The notes under the pieces: model-generated
Told to the model about the DNA's origin: nothing
Seen by the model: the letters and a program-made list of their open reading frames with translations, nothing else
Databases searched by the model: none
In this document: in pieces, positions 40,772-50,310 of the stretch
Position numbering within the stretch: position 1 is the first letter of the stretch
Layout of the letters: each line of letters opens with the position of its first letter
Source of the DNA: Pleomorphochaeta sp.
GTDB taxonomy: Bacteria; Spirochaetota; Spirochaetia; Sphaerochaetales; Sphaerochaetaceae
NCBI GenBank assembly: GCA_028532815.1
Contig: JAQQAS010000003.1
Span: forward strand, 62,001-126,000
DNA length: 64,000 nucleotides
Reading direction: 5' to 3'
Program-made: the position numbers and the translations under genes

Positions 40772-43195
40772 ATGAAATTTGGAAATTTTGACGATAAAAA
40801 CATGGAATATGTAATAAAAACACCTAAAACACCACAACCTTGGATAAATTATTTAGGCAACGATGGTTTTTTTTCATTAATATCAAATACTCTTGGTGGT
40901 TATTCTTTTTATAAAGATGCAAAACTTAGACGTCTTACTAGATATAGATACAACAATGTTCCAACCGATTTTGGTGGAAGATACTACTATATTAAAGAAA
41001 ATGACAAAATTTGGAATATTGCTTGGCAACCTGTAAAAACAACTCTTGATAGCTATGAATGCCGTCATGGACTTGGATATTCTAAATTCACATCGTCACT
41101 AAATAATTTAGAAGCTGAACTAACAGCTTTTGTACCCTTAAAAGAAAATTGTGAAATACATAAAATAACTTTTACGAATACTTCTTCTCAAACAAAAAAG
41201 TTTAGTGTTTTCAGTCTCCTTGAATGGTGCTTATATAATGCTGTAGATGATGCAAATAATTTTCAAAGAAATTTCAATATTGCTGAAGTTGAAATTGAAG
41301 GTTCAACTCTTTATCATAAAACAGAATACAGAGAAAGAAGAAATCACTTCACATTCTTCCATGTAAATGAAGAAATTGATGGTTTTGATACAGATAGAGC
41401 TTCTTTTCTAGGAGCTTATAATGGTTGGGACAATCCTCAAGTAGTTGAAAAAGGTAAATGCTCAAACAGTGTCGCTAGTGGAAACTCTCCTATAGCAAGT
41501 CACCAACTAAACTTAAACCTTGAAAAAGGTGAATCCACAACTCTTATCTTTATGCTAGGATATGTTGAAAATGATGAAGAAAAAAAATTTATTGAAAAAA
41601 ATGTAATCAATAAAGAGGGTGCAAAATCTTTAATTAATAAATTTGATTCTGTAGTTAAAGTAGATAAAGCTTTAGATGAAATTAAAATATATTGGAAAAG
41701 CCTTTTATCAAATTTCTCAATCAATAGTAAAGATGATAAATTAAACAGAATGGGGAATATATGGAATCAATACCAATGTATGGTTACATTCAACTTAAGT
41801 AGAAGTGCTAGTTATTTTGAATCAGGTACAGGAAGAGGTATGGGATTTAGAGATAGCTGCCAAGATTTACTTGGGTTTGTTCACTTAATTGGGGAAAGAG
41901 CTAGAGAAAGAATTATTGATATTGCAAGTATTCAATTTGAAGATGGCAGTTGTTATCATCAATATCAACCTTTAACCAAGAGAGGTAATGCAGATATTGG
42001 TTCAGGCTTCAATGATGATCCTCTTTGGTTAGTAGCTTGTGTTTCAAGTTATATTAAAGAAACTGGTGATATAGAAATTCTAAATGCTCCGGTTCCATTT
42101 AATAATGTAGAAGGAAGTGAAAAGCCCTTATTCGAACACTTAAAGAGAAGTATTCACTATATAATGAATAACTTAGGCCCTCATAAATTACCATTGATTG
42201 GTAGAGCAGACTGGAATGATTGCTTAAATCTTAATTGTTTTTCAACAGATCCAAGCGACAGTTTCCAAACTTGTAGTAACTTTGATTCTAAAAAAGCTGA
42301 AAGTGTTTTTATTGCAGCAATGTTTGTAAAATATGGTGAAGAATACATAGAACTTTGTAAAAGAATAAATGAAGTTAAAGAAATTGAAGAGGTAAACAAA
42401 GCTATTTCATCAATGACTGAAGCTGTAATTAAAGATGGGTGGGATGGAGAATGGTTCAAAAGGGCCTATGATGCATTTGGAGATCCTGTAGGTTCTAATA
42501 TTTGTGAAGAAGGAAAAATATTTATTGAACCACAAGGTTTTTGTACTATGGCTAAAATAGGTGAAGACAAACAATTAGGAGAAAAAGCTTTAAAATCTGT
42601 TAGAAAGCATCTCGTAAATGATTATGGTGTTGAACTATTAAGCCCTTGCTATACAACTTATCAATTAAAACTTGGAGAAATATCAAGCTATCCACCAGGA
42701 TATAAAGAAAATGGATCGGTATTTTGCCACAACAACACTTGGATTGTTTTAGCTTATGCTACTTTAGGAGATGGTGAAAACGCTTTTGATATTTATAAGA
42801 GAACTTGTCCAGCTTACAATGAAGAGATTAGTGAAATCCATGAAACAGAACCTTATGTATATAGTCAAACTATAGCTGGAAGAGATGCAAAATATTATGG
42901 AAAAGCAAAAAATAGTTGGTTAACAGGAACAGCTGCTTGGAGTTTTGTTGCACTTAGCCAAGGATTATTTGGCATAATCCCTGAATTTGAGGGTCTAAAA
43001 GTAACTCCATGTCTTCCAAAAGACTTAAAAGAATTTACCGCTATACGACATTTTAGAAATGTTACTTACAATATTGAAGCTAAAGAAGCTACTGACAATA
43101 AAAAAGGTCTTTATGTTGATGGAAAAGTACAAGAAGGAAATATAATTCCATATTCAGATGAAAAGAGTGAAGTAAAGGTAGAACTTTATTATTAA
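40772..43195 (+). CDS. Cellobiose phosphorylase, glycoside hydrolase family 94
   Basis: This 807-residue cytoplasmic enzyme splits cellobiose with phosphate into glucose-1-phosphate and glucose, saving ATP. Length and domain order match GH94: N-terminal beta-sandwich (NPWINYLG-like start, here PQPWINYLGNDGFFSLIS), linker, (alpha/alpha)6 barrel and C-terminal strands. Features are GRGMGFRDSCQDLLGF (about 355-370), the catalytic Asp in LIGRADWNDCLNLN (about 476-489) and GWDNPQVV in the N-terminal part. GAGAAA serves as a weak ribosome-binding site. It is divergent from its probable regulator and importer, and complements hydrolysis by the GH1 enzyme. Confidence 0.96.
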   Translation: MKFGNFDDKNMEYVIKTPKTPQPWINYLGNDGFFSLISNTLGGYSFYKDAKLRRLTRYRYNNVPTDFGGRYYYIKENDKIWNIAWQPVKTTLDSYECRHGLGYSKFTSSLNNLEAELTAFVPLKENCEIHKITFTNTSSQTKKFSVFSLLEWCLYNAVDDANNFQRNFNIAEVEIEGSTLYHKTEYRERRNHFTFFHVNEEIDGFDTDRASFLGAYNGWDNPQVVEKGKCSNSVASGNSPIASHQLNLNLEKGESTTLIFMLGYVENDEEKKFIEKNVINKEGAKSLINKFDSVVKVDKALDEIKIYWKSLLSNFSINSKDDKLNRMGNIWNQYQCMVTFNLSRSASYFESGTGRGMGFRDSCQDLLGFVHLIGERARERIIDIASIQFEDGSCYHQYQPLTKRGNADIGSGFNDDPLWLVACVSSYIKETGDIEILNAPVPFNNVEGSEKPLFEHLKRSIHYIMNNLGPHKLPLIGRADWNDCLNLNCFSTDPSDSFQTCSNFDSKKAESVFIAAMFVKYGEEYIELCKRINEVKEIEEVNKAISSMTEAVIKDGWDGEWFKRAYDAFGDPVGSNICEEGKIFIEPQGFCTMAKIGEDKQLGEKALKSVRKHLVNDYGVELLSPCYTTYQLKLGEISSYPPGYKENGSVFCHNNTWIVLAYATLGDGENAFDIYKRTCPAYNEEISEIHETEPYVYSQTIAGRDAKYYGKAKNSWLTGTAAWSFVALSQGLFGIIPEFEGLKVTPCLPKDLKEFTAIRHFRNVTYNIEAKEATDNKKGLYVDGKVQEGNIIPYSDEKSEVKVELYY

Positions 43196-43202
43196 ATAAA
43201 TT

Positions 43203-43243
43203 GAGGTTATTACTTATTTTCTTAAAACAATAGTAATAACCTC
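43203..43243. terminator. Hairpin after the GH94 gene
   Basis: GAGGTTATTACT (43203-43214) pairs perfectly with AGTAATAACCTC (43232-43243). There is no clear T-run, so it may be a weak terminator or an mRNA 3'-end stabiliser between convergent genes. Confidence 0.6.
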
Positions 43244-43277
43244 GTTACCTATTAAAAATATAATAGTATTTTTCTTT

Positions 43278-44219
43278 TTATAAAAAAGAGGCCTCTTCAG
43301 TGTATTGTCTTATTTGGTTAATTTCTTGATCCGTAAAATTCAAATGAGTTTTTAACAGATTAAATTCATTAATAATATTAGTATCGGAAACAGTCATATT
43401 ATCTGACGATATTGCAATTCTTACACCTTTATCAAAAAGTTGTCGAACAGGATGATTATCAACAGAATCAACGACTTTTGTCTGTAAGTTACTGCTTACA
43501 CATACTTCTAAAGTAATGTTATTATCAATAAGTCTTTCTATAATGTCATCATATTTTACAGATAATATACCATGGCCTATTCTATCTGTTTTAACAGCTA
43601 GAGCCACTTCTAAATCATCTTTAGTACCAGCTTCTCCAGCATGAATTGTTAATGGTAAGTTTAATTGCTTTGCTTCTAATAAAAGTTTTTCAAAGTTTCT
43701 AGTTGAATAAATAGTTTCAGCTCCAGCAATATCTAAGGCACAAACAGTATCTCCTAAATATTTTTTAGCTAGATATATAGATTCTTTGTTTAAATCTTCA
43801 TTACCTTGCCCTCTCATCATACAAACTATTAAGCCAGCTTTAAAATAACCAAGTTCTTTTTCTGCTTGTTTAATACCACTAATGGCTGCCTTTAAAATCT
43901 CTTCTTGAGAGAATCCATTATGGATAGATAACTGTGGAGCGAATCTTATTTCTGAATAATCCATTCCTAAATCTGCTAAATCTTTTACTAATTCATAACT
44001 CACTCTTTCTATAGCATTTGGTGTTTGTAATACTTTTAAAGGAATTTTAAACCGTTCTAAATATTCATCTAGACTTTTACAAGTACTTGGAACTTTCATT
44101 ATTGTATCTAATTTATCCTTAGTTAACCCTAAGTCAATTTTTTGTTCTTTCATTAACTGCCAAACTGTATTAACCCGTAAAGATCCATCTATATGTAAAT
44201 GTAATTCTCTATTTTTCAT
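43278..44219 (-). CDS. add: Adenosine deaminase
   Basis: This enzyme deaminates adenosine to inosine for purine salvage. The 313-residue TIM barrel shows zinc ligands in ELHLHIDGSL (His-x-His at the N-terminus), the catalytic Glu in TIHAGEAG (about 190-197), RIGHGIL (His) and the last Asp in AISSDNMTVSDT. It is a little shorter than the Escherichia coli enzyme (333) but complete. Adenine deaminase-type ADAL proteins share this fold and cannot be excluded. It is a single gene, convergent with the GH94 phosphorylase and with its own AGGAATG-type ribosome-binding region. Confidence 0.9.
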   Translation of the reverse strand: MKNRELHLHIDGSLRVNTVWQLMKEQKIDLGLTKDKLDTIMKVPSTCKSLDEYLERFKIPLKVLQTPNAIERVSYELVKDLADLGMDYSEIRFAPQLSIHNGFSQEEILKAAISGIKQAEKELGYFKAGLIVCMMRGQGNEDLNKESIYLAKKYLGDTVCALDIAGAETIYSTRNFEKLLLEAKQLNLPLTIHAGEAGTKDDLEVALAVKTDRIGHGILSVKYDDIIERLIDNNITLEVCVSSNLQTKVVDSVDNHPVRQLFDKGVRIAISSDNMTVSDTNIINEFNLLKTHLNFTDQEINQIRQYTEEASFL

Positions 44220-44342
44220 AACATTCCTCCAGGTGGTAGTCTTACAATAATAATCTATTTATTTTAAAAATACAAATTAAGAAATCCTAAATATTTATAA
44301 ACCTTTGATAATAATATCATTTGAATATGCAATTATAAATAA

Positions 44343-45581
44343 TTATTTTTCTAAAAATATAGAAAAAATTGTGTTAATATTTTTAGAACTTTCGACGGTA
44401 ATAAAGCCACCTAATTTAATTACAGCAGCATGTACAATAGAGAGTCCTAGCCCTGATCCACCAATTTTTCTAGATCTAGATTTATCTATTCTATAAAATC
44501 TTTCAAAGATATGATTGATATCCTCTTGTGCAATACCTACCCCATTATCTTCTATGGAAACTATATTATAGTCCTTTAAAACATCACCCATATTCGAAAT
44601 TTGTTTATAATATTTAGAAGAGATATCTTCTTTTTTAAACCTATCTAGATATATTTTTATTTGGGCATTAGAACCACTATATTTTATTGCATTACTTATT
44701 AAATTGTATAGAGAAGAATATAGTAATTCTTCATTACTATTTATTATAAAATCTTTCTCAATTAAATTTAGAGTTTTCATATTATTTTTTTCAATATTCA
44801 AGCTAAACTCTTTAATAATTGAATTTACTATATCATATAAATATAAATCATCTTTTTCTATTATATCCCTTTCACTTTCAATTGTTCCTAATTGATGTAA
44901 CTGTTGAACAATTTTAGTTAATCTTTCAACCTCAATTAAACAAAGTCTGATGGTCTCTAAATCTAAATCCAAAACTCCATCTATCATTGCTTCTAATTGT
45001 GCTTTTAGATTTGTTAATGGAGTTCTTATTTCATGTTGGACATCTTGAGATAAACGCTTATCTTTTTCTATACTTTCGCTAATTTGATTTGCCATCTTAA
45101 CTAAAGAATTGCTTAATAATGAAATCTCTTCAATGTTAGTATCATGTTCAATTTTTAACTGGTATGAGCCTTTTTCAATTTCTTCTGTCATTTTGGTTAA
45201 AGATTTTAAGGGTTTAGATAATCTTAAAGAAATAAAATGACCAATTAATAATGAAATAAAAAATGAGATTGCACCTATTATTAAAATAGAAGTTGTTAAG
45301 GAATCCCTTAATTCTAATTCTACTGTTGTCAATTGATAATTTTTATTTTGGCCATTTCCAAAAAAACTATTTCTTACATTAGATTTTTGAATTTCAACAA
45401 CTTGATTTTCTCTACCTAATTCTTGTTTTTTATTATTTGCATATTTTTCAAAATTACTATCTACTGATAAATTAAAAACTAAGGCTACGATAACTGTAAT
45501 TAGTAATGAAAAGGCGCCAAATATTAATGTCAGATGTCTTTTTATTGTTAAGTTAAATTTCAAAACTATATCCCATACCAT
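44343..45581 (-). CDS. Two-component sensor histidine kinase
   Basis: The 412-residue inner-membrane kinase has a first transmembrane helix (LTLIFGAFSLLITVIVALVF), a short periplasmic part of about 55 residues, and a second helix (SILIIGAISFFISLLIGHFI). A HAMP region follows (LSKPLKSLTKMTEEIEKG), then the HisKA box QDVQHEIRTPLTNL with the phospho-acceptor His, and the ATPase domain with NAIKYS, DNGVGI and GGSGLGLSIV. The gene overlaps its response regulator by 29 bases. A TTG at 45563 preceded by GGGAT is an alternative start giving MKFNLTIKRH. The ligand is unknown; the small exported protein upstream may be a target or a co-sensor. Confidence 0.93.
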   Translation of the reverse strand: MVWDIVLKFNLTIKRHLTLIFGAFSLLITVIVALVFNLSVDSNFEKYANNKKQELGRENQVVEIQKSNVRNSFFGNGQNKNYQLTTVELELRDSLTTSILIIGAISFFISLLIGHFISLRLSKPLKSLTKMTEEIEKGSYQLKIEHDTNIEEISLLSNSLVKMANQISESIEKDKRLSQDVQHEIRTPLTNLKAQLEAMIDGVLDLDLETIRLCLIEVERLTKIVQQLHQLGTIESERDIIEKDDLYLYDIVNSIIKEFSLNIEKNNMKTLNLIEKDFIINSNEELLYSSLYNLISNAIKYSGSNAQIKIYLDRFKKEDISSKYYKQISNMGDVLKDYNIVSIEDNGVGIAQEDINHIFERFYRIDKSRSRKIGGSGLGLSIVHAAVIKLGGFITVESSKNINTIFSIFLEK

Positions 45582-46248
45582 GTTTGGTTATTATATACCT
45601 AGGTCTCTTTCTATCATCTTCAATCTTTTTCCTAAGACTTTTTATATATGTATCAATACTTCGATCAAATCCATCAAAATCATCTTGTAAGGCATATACA
45701 ATTAAATCCTCTCGTGAAAATATTCTATTTGGTGACTTAGCCATTGTAAATAAAATTTTCATCTCAGTTGGAGTTAGATCAACTAACTTAGAATTTTTAT
45801 AAAAAATATTTTTTTCAAAATCAAATTTTAAATTTCCATAAACAACAGGTTTTGAAACTAAAATGTCATTCTTACTTCTTCTCAAAACTGCTTTAACCTT
45901 AGCAATAATCTCTTTAGGACTAAATGGTTTTTCAATATAATCATCAGCACCCAAATCAATTCCTTTAACTAAATTATCCTCACCGACTTTAGCTGTTAAC
46001 ATTATTATTGGTACCCTAGATTCTTTTCTAACTTCTTTACAAACCTGTTCTCCTGAATAATAAGGCATCATTAAATCTAAAATAATTAAATCTGGATTTT
46101 CAATTTTATACATTCTAAGAGCTTCTTTTCCATCATTTGCAACAATTGTTTCATAGCCCTCTTTGATTAAATATGATCTCAATATATTAGTAATGTTCTC
46201 TTCATCATCAGCTAATAAAATCTTATATTTTTTCATTTCTTTCCTCAA
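45553..46248 (-). CDS. OmpR/PhoB-family response regulator
   Basis: A 231-residue regulator. The receiver domain has the acidic pair DDEEN (about 12-16), the phospho-acceptor Asp in LIILDLMMP (about 54-62), and the conserved Thr and Lys in MLTAKVG and YIEKPFSP. The C-terminal winged helix (about 130-231) shows LTPTEMKILFTMAKSPNRIFSRE, and the recognition helix SIDTYIKSLRKKIEDD. It is encoded with its kinase and downstream of a small exported protein gene. Direct repeats of TGTGGTAA 11 bp apart (46789-46807) upstream are the kind of site this family binds. Confidence 0.94.
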   Translation of the reverse strand: MRKEMKKYKILLADDEENITNILRSYLIKEGYETIVANDGKEALRMYKIENPDLIILDLMMPYYSGEQVCKEVRKESRVPIIMLTAKVGEDNLVKGIDLGADDYIEKPFSPKEIIAKVKAVLRRSKNDILVSKPVVYGNLKFDFEKNIFYKNSKLVDLTPTEMKILFTMAKSPNRIFSREDLIVYALQDDFDGFDRSIDTYIKSLRKKIEDDRKRPRYIITKHGMGYSFEI

Positions 46249-46288
46249 TTTAAATATATTATATCATATTATAGTCTATAAAGATAAA

Positions 46289-46327
46289 AGTACTAGCTGT
46301 TTATAATTTTCTAAAACAACTAGTACT
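46289..46327 (-). terminator. Hairpin between the small exported protein gene and the response regulator gene
   Basis: AGTACTAGCTGTTT (46289-46302) pairs with AAACAACTAGTACT (46314-46327), 13 of 14 pairs. On the minus strand CTTTTATC follows. It probably attenuates transcription into the two-component genes. Confidence 0.6.
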
Positions 46328-46345
46328 AAACTTTTTCATTAGATA

Positions 46346-46723
46346 TTAATTAGAGCTATTTAAACCATTGTTTTGAAAATATGGTCTCAATCCGTCTTCT
46401 CTCATATTTTGAGAAGTATCCAATCTTTGATAATTCTTTGATCTATTTTCTTTTTGAGGGGAATTATTATTAGCTCTTCTATTGTGATTATCTCTACCTT
46501 GATCACCTAGTCTACAATTTTCAGGTAAATTATCTCTAGTCACAATTTCATTTGTTTGAACATTTCTATAATAATTATCATCAACTGAAACATAAAGTGA
46601 AGAGTTCATTTGACTTCTCTCTGAAGCTAGTCCTCTTGTTTTATTATATTTCATACTACTCGCAAAAACACCCACGGAAACCAAACTAACAACTAATACT
46701 GTTATTACAATTCTTTTTTTCAT
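46346..46723 (-). CDS. Small exported protein upstream of the two-component system
   Basis: I do not recognise this 125-residue product. It has a clear signal peptide (VITVLVVSLVSVGVFASS). The mature part is hydrophilic and rich in Asn, Arg and Gln, with a central segment YVSVDDNYYRNVQTNEIVT and a low-complexity region around RDNHNRRANNNSPQKENRSK. It would be periplasmic and largely disordered. It lies directly upstream of the response regulator and kinase genes in the same direction, with a hairpin between. A regulator target or accessory sensor protein is a reasonable guess, comparable in position (not in sequence) to CpxP or Spy. Confidence 0.75.
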   Translation of the reverse strand: MKKRIVITVLVVSLVSVGVFASSMKYNKTRGLASERSQMNSSLYVSVDDNYYRNVQTNEIVTRDNLPENCRLGDQGRDNHNRRANNNSPQKENRSKNYQRLDTSQNMREDGLRPYFQNNGLNSSN

Positions 46724-46788
46724 TTTACTGTCCTAATATTATTTATTTCACATCTATTTCTTGTGATATATTAAACATAGAATATAAA

Positions 46789-46807
46789 TGTGGTAAAATT
46801 GTGGTAA
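46789..46807. promoter_or_regulatory. TGTGGTAA direct repeats with 11-bp period
   Basis: TGTGGTAA at 46789-46796 recurs exactly at 46800-46807. One helical turn between direct half-sites is typical for OmpR/PhoB-type regulators such as the one at 45553-46248. The site lies between the small exported protein gene and the diguanylate cyclase gene, so either or both may be controlled. Confidence 0.6.
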
Positions 46808-46885
46808 TCATTCTACTAATTATACAAATTCTTTTTTTATTGATTATTTATATTCTTACCTTTAAACTAATTGAGAGGTATTTGT

Positions 46886-48007
46886 ATGAAAAGTATATTA
46901 AAACCGGGGAGATTTATTATGGATTTATTTTTTTCGAACCCAAATAAAGAGGTTCAAAAACATATTGATGATTTTAATCTTAAATATGTTACACTTTTAG
47001 CATTAATTTTTGGAATTATTCAATTTTTTTATTTTTCCTTAACTTTCACTCCATATTATGACTGTCCCGATAGAATAGCATATCGTATTCTCTATTCTGT
47101 AAACACCATAATTTGTTTCTTTTTTTATTTTTCTGTAAAACTTTTTTATATAAAAAATAATAGAAAAGCACTATGGGTAGAAAGAATTCAAGCAATAGTA
47201 ATTGTTGGAGTTACAGCTTGTACTATTTTATTAAGCAACCTTGATTTTAATTATGGTGGAGATTGTATAATTTATTGTTCTATTGTTTTAGCAATTACAA
47301 CTTTAACCCTACAATCTTCTTTCCAAGCTGCACTGTATCATTTTATTGCAGGATCTTTTTATCTCATATTTTTCTTCCTCTATAAAGGAGGTTTTGATAT
47401 TGGCTATGCAATTAAGTTTCTAGCCTTTATGATTCTTTGTTTTGCTTCAGGAGTTGTAAAATATAAACTATTTGTTGAAAGAACAGTTGCACAAATTGAA
47501 TTAACTAATATAAGTGAAGAATTTAGACAATCTTCACTAAAAGATACCTTAACTTCTACAAAGAATAGAAGAGCATTAATCCAAGATAGTTACCTATTCT
47601 GTAGTGAAAAATGTTTCTTCTTATTTACAGACATTGATCATTTCAAAAATGTTAATGATTCCTATGGTCACCAAAATGGAGATTTAGTAATCCAATATTA
47701 TGCAAATAAATTATGTTCAATATTTGGAAAAGAACATGTTTATAGATTTGGAGGAGATGAATTTATGGTTGTAGTTCCTGCAATGAACAAACAATCAGCA
47801 GACCAAGGATTAGAACTACTTAAAACATCTCTTCAAGATGTTGTTTTTGATAATGAAAGCCATTCATTCTCAGTTAGTGGCGGATATCTATTTACAAGAC
47901 TTGGATGTGAAGACTTAACATTTAAGATTGAAGATATTCTTAGAAAACTTGACCATGCTTTATATGAAGTAAAAAATAATGGTAGAGGATATTTTATTCA
48001 AGCTTAG
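46886..48007 (+). CDS. Membrane-bound diguanylate cyclase (GGDEF domain)
   Basis: This 373-residue protein makes the second messenger cyclic di-GMP. Six hydrophobic segments occupy residues 25-200 (for example YVTLLALIFGIIQFFYFSL and FYLIFFFLYKGGFDIGYAI). The GGDEF domain (about 210-373) has DTLTSTKNRRAL, the metal-binding FTDIDHFKNVNDSYGH and the intact active site RFGGDEF. A visible RxxD inhibitory site is not obvious. I use the ATG at 46886 with GAGAGGT as ribosome-binding site; a TTG at 46871 is less likely. The N-terminal membrane sensor is of no family I can name. Confidence 0.9.
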   Translation: MKSILKPGRFIMDLFFSNPNKEVQKHIDDFNLKYVTLLALIFGIIQFFYFSLTFTPYYDCPDRIAYRILYSVNTIICFFFYFSVKLFYIKNNRKALWVERIQAIVIVGVTACTILLSNLDFNYGGDCIIYCSIVLAITTLTLQSSFQAALYHFIAGSFYLIFFFLYKGGFDIGYAIKFLAFMILCFASGVVKYKLFVERTVAQIELTNISEEFRQSSLKDTLTSTKNRRALIQDSYLFCSEKCFFLFTDIDHFKNVNDSYGHQNGDLVIQYYANKLCSIFGKEHVYRFGGDEFMVVVPAMNKQSADQGLELLKTSLQDVVFDNESHSFSVSGGYLFTRLGCEDLTFKIEDILRKLDHALYEVKNNGRGYFIQA

Positions 48008-48020
48008 ACATACTTTATAA

Positions 48021-48073
48021 TAAAAAAAAAGACTTAGGATGTTTTAATTTGAAATCCTAAGTCATTTTTTTTT
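48021..48073. terminator. Bidirectional terminator between the GGDEF and ABC exporter genes
   Basis: GACTTAGGAT (48031-48040) pairs perfectly with ATCCTAAGTC (48054-48063). Nine A precede and nine T follow, so it serves both convergent genes. Confidence 0.88.
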
Positions 48074-48084
48074 ATATATGTAAT

Positions 48085-49809
48085 TTATAGTTTTTGACTA
48101 TTATAAAGATGTGAATATTTACCATTATTCTTAATCAAAGAATTATGATTACCAATTTCAATTATTTTACCATCATCTATTACTATAATATTATCTGCAT
48201 TTCTTACAGTAGATAATCTATGTGCAATAACAATTGAAGTTCTACCCTTTGCTAATCTTGAGAAAGCTTCGGTAATTAATTGTTCACTCTCACTATCTAA
48301 AGCACTTGTTGCTTCATCAAAAATTAATATTGGTGGATTCTTTAAAAATACTCTTGCTATAGACAATCGTTGTTTTTGTCCTCCCGATAACCTAGCACCA
48401 TGTTCACCAACTTGAGTATCTAAACCGTGAGGAAGAGATGCCACAAATTTCTCTAAATTAGCAGCCCTAAGAGCATCCCATAATTCATCATCTGTTGCAC
48501 CAGCTTTACCATATTTTAAATTTTCTCTGATTGATGCATCAAATAAGAAAATATTTTGTTGAACAAAACCAATTTTTTTATGCAAAGAAGATTGAGTTAT
48601 ATTCGTGATTTCTTGATCATCAATATAAATTTTACCTGAAGTTACTTCATAGAACCTAGGAATTAAATTTGCTAAAGTACTCTTTCCGGCTCCAGATTCA
48701 CCAACTAAAGCAATTGTAGATCCGCCTTTAATTGTTAGGTTGATATTCTTTAATACCTCTGTATTATCATCATAAGAAAAATTAACATTCTCATAACGGA
48801 TAATCCCTTGACTAACTACTAAATCTTTAGATGTAGGTGAATCTTTTATTTCTGGATGGATATCCATTACTTCAATAAATCTTTGGAAACAAACTACACC
48901 TTGTTGTAATTGTTCCATAAAGTTAATCAATCTATCAATTGGTGGCAAAATAACTGTAATAAACAAAATAAAAGTAATTAAATCATATGCTTCTAATTGA
49001 TTTGTATATATAAGTAAAGCACCCCCAACAATTGGGAATAAATAACATAAATTCCTTAAGAAATTCATAACTGAATGGAATTTTGCCATTGCATCATATT
49101 GCTGTTTTTTTGCCCCCATCAAAACATCATTACTATCTTTGAATTGTTTTTCTTGATAGTCTTCTTTATTAAATGATTTAACTTCTCTAATCCCTTGAAT
49201 AGAATTTTCAACAGTACTATTAACATCTGCTAAAGTTTTTCTAACAGTTGCAAATCTTGTCTTTAACTTGCGCCCATAAACAACACCATAGATTGCTAAT
49301 AATGGGAAAGGAACTAAGGTAATCAAAGCTAACTTCCAATTGAAAATAAACATTGCAATAAAAGCACCAATTATTGTAATAGTGCTTATTATTATATCCT
49401 CAGGACAGTGATGGGCTGTTTCTGTGATTTGGAACAAGTCATTTGTTATTCTACTCATTATATGCCCTGTTTTAGTTTGGTCATAATAACTGAAAGATAA
49501 TTTCTGTAGATGTGAGAATAAATCACTTCTCATATCTGTCTCAATATATACTCCTAAAATATGTCCCCATTTCAATCTAATAAAATCACATAGCAATTGA
49601 ATCAAATAGATAGTAAGAATTACAACAAATGTAATTATCATAGGACCCCAAAGTGCATTGGGGATATAAGTTTTAATTAAATTTCTTGTCACTATTGGGA
49701 AAAATACTGATACAGTTGAGAAAATTATTGCAGCAACTATATCTAAGATAAATAAACCAATGTATGGCTTATAGTATGAAAAAAACCTTTTTAACATTAA
49801 CTTCTCCAA
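48085..49809 (-). CDS. ABC exporter with fused membrane and ATPase domains (MsbA/multidrug type)
   Basis: A 574-residue half-transporter. The N-terminal domain has six transmembrane helices (FILDIVAAIIFSTVSVFFPI, then MIITFVVILTIYLIQLLCDF, and others up to about residue 300). The ATPase domain shows Walker A GESGAGKST (about 366-374), signature LSGGQKQRLS (about 468-477), Walker B ILIFDEATSALD and the H-loop IAHRLST. It would work as a homodimer. Substrates of this type include drugs, lipids and peptides; none can be assigned. It stands alone between a terminator and a YdcZ-type transporter pair. Confidence 0.93.
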   Translation of the reverse strand: MEKLMLKRFFSYYKPYIGLFILDIVAAIIFSTVSVFFPIVTRNLIKTYIPNALWGPMIITFVVILTIYLIQLLCDFIRLKWGHILGVYIETDMRSDLFSHLQKLSFSYYDQTKTGHIMSRITNDLFQITETAHHCPEDIIISTITIIGAFIAMFIFNWKLALITLVPFPLLAIYGVVYGRKLKTRFATVRKTLADVNSTVENSIQGIREVKSFNKEDYQEKQFKDSNDVLMGAKKQQYDAMAKFHSVMNFLRNLCYLFPIVGGALLIYTNQLEAYDLITFILFITVILPPIDRLINFMEQLQQGVVCFQRFIEVMDIHPEIKDSPTSKDLVVSQGIIRYENVNFSYDDNTEVLKNINLTIKGGSTIALVGESGAGKSTLANLIPRFYEVTSGKIYIDDQEITNITQSSLHKKIGFVQQNIFLFDASIRENLKYGKAGATDDELWDALRAANLEKFVASLPHGLDTQVGEHGARLSGGQKQRLSIARVFLKNPPILIFDEATSALDSESEQLITEAFSRLAKGRTSIVIAHRLSTVRNADNIIVIDDGKIIEIGNHNSLIKNNGKYSHLYNSQKL

Positions 49810-49872
49810 TTTTTAAGTTCTTTCTAATTATAAAAAATATAGTAATAAATAACAATTAGATTTACACATATA

Positions 49873-50301
49873 TCAGCTTTTTTGATTAATGAAAAGTAAT
49901 CCTATAAAAACAAATACTCCACCAATTACATTTGATAAATCCAAATTCCCACTTAACATCCAATCTAATAAAACCGCTGCGGTAATTTGTCCAAAAAACA
50001 TTAAGATTGTCATTATCAATGAAGAAATCCTGATAGCTAAATATGCGGAAAGAGCAACAACAATTATTCCTAACGGCCCTCCTAAATAATAATAAAAGGC
50101 TGGATATGATGTATGAGCAAAATAAGAAATTTCATTATTTGCAAATAAAATAAGGGCTATAAAAGAAAAGATTAATCCAATTATATAATTATAATATGTG
50201 CTCACCAAAGTATTACTTTTTTGAGATAGCAAAGCATTTGTAGTTCTTGATAATACAATGGTAACTCCAGAAAGAATTGAAAAAATAATAGATAATATCA
50301 T
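49873..50301 (-). CDS. YdcZ-type DMT-superfamily small membrane protein (second of pair)
   Basis: A 142-residue protein with about four to five hydrophobic segments, beginning MILSIIFSILSGVTIVLSR and ending with NVIGGVFVFIGLLFINQKS. It matches the DMT_YdcZ (DUF606) pattern, in which two four-helix proteins make a transporter resembling a full EamA protein. It follows its partner by 9 bases behind a run of G that provides the ribosome-binding site (GGGGGG). The substrate is unknown. Confidence 0.83.
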   Translation of the reverse strand: MILSIIFSILSGVTIVLSRTTNALLSQKSNTLVSTYYNYIIGLIFSFIALILFANNEISYFAHTSYPAFYYYLGGPLGIIVVALSAYLAIRISSLIMTILMFFGQITAAVLLDWMLSGNLDLSNVIGGVFVFIGLLFINQKS

Positions 50302-50310
50302 AACGCCCCC

